Below the pieces are notes generated by a model. It was not told the DNA's origin. It was given only the letters and a program-made list of their open reading frames with translations, and ran no database searches. Positions 63,988-64,000 of a DNA stretch of 64,000 bases are shown here, one piece after another. The stretch's first letter is position 1; each line of letters begins with the position of its first letter. The position numbers and the translations under genes were made by a program. The stretch is from Arthrobacter sp. AFG7.2 (GTDB lineage Bacteria > Actinomycetota > Actinomycetes > Actinomycetales > Micrococcaceae). The stretch spans positions 62,001 to 126,000 of the forward strand of contig NZ_PJMB01000011.1 of assembly GCF_002892835.1 (NCBI RefSeq), in the 5' to 3' direction.

Positions 63988-64000
63988 AGTGGAAGAAGCA

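Overview
The window is GC-rich chromosomal DNA of a high-GC actinobacterium. Gene content, frequent GTG starts, actinobacterial TANNNT -10 boxes and gene order all point to the Micrococcaceae (Arthrobacter/Pseudarthrobacter-like). That placement is inference from gene content; no database search was run. I support 61 protein genes and one tRNA gene, with no rRNA, CRISPR array, transposase or prophage.

Layout. 0-5.5 kb: a Bcr/CflA-type exporter with a small membrane protein, a holin-X-like membrane protein, a CDP-alcohol phosphatidyltransferase, a DMT-type transporter and a GT4 glycosyltransferase. 5.5-8.4 kb: a CAT-anticodon tRNA, then a large SF1 helicase fused to a C-terminal nuclease-like domain. 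8.5-10.4 kb: an acyl-CoA dehydrogenase behind a perfect palindromic operator, and an M23-like protein. 10.8-15.8 kb: the translation and lipid core rpsB-tsf-pyrH-frr-cdsA and a DivIVA-repeat protein. 15.8-21.8 kb: two divergent DUF485 + sodium/solute symporter modules around a LytS/LytR-type two-component system. 22.6-35.7 kb: an Lrp regulator, bkdABC, a TetR regulator and a seven-gene branched-chain acyl-CoA operon; together they form a leucine-degradation locus resembling the mycobacterial Rv2495c-Rv2506 region. 35.7-39.1 kb: an LMF-like protein, a TSUP transporter and an FAD oxidoreductase. 39.1-48.4 kb: dxr, a site-2 protease, a SatD-like/membrane-protein pair, ispG, an acetyltransferase and proS, the usual actinobacterial isoprenoid/proS neighbourhood. 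48.4-53 kb: a PLP decarboxylase, an antibiotic kinase-like protein, a VIT1/CCC1 transporter and a DUF4439 protein. 53-64 kb: rimP-nusA-ylxR-infB-rbfA, then a ScyD/ScyE-like protein, a guanine deaminase-like protein with a thioredoxin, an aminotransferase, truB and a small membrane protein.

How it works together. The core genes make translation factors (S2, EF-Ts, RRF, IF-2, NusA, RimP, RbfA, TruB, ProRS), CDP-diacylglycerol and MEP-pathway isoprenoids. The accessory blocks take up monocarboxylates and oxidise branched-chain keto acids to acetyl-CoA and acetoacetate. A perfect CRP-type box lies before bkdA and a near-perfect one before the rightward symporter module, which suggests shared cAMP-type control of both. 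Candidate Lrp, TetR and LytTR sites sit beside the matching regulator genes.

Structure outside genes includes several strong terminators, a nested inverted-repeat element between infB and rbfA, a 16-bp long-loop inverted repeat after bkdC, and a recurring TANNNT-N6/7-start pattern that predicts leaderless transcripts.
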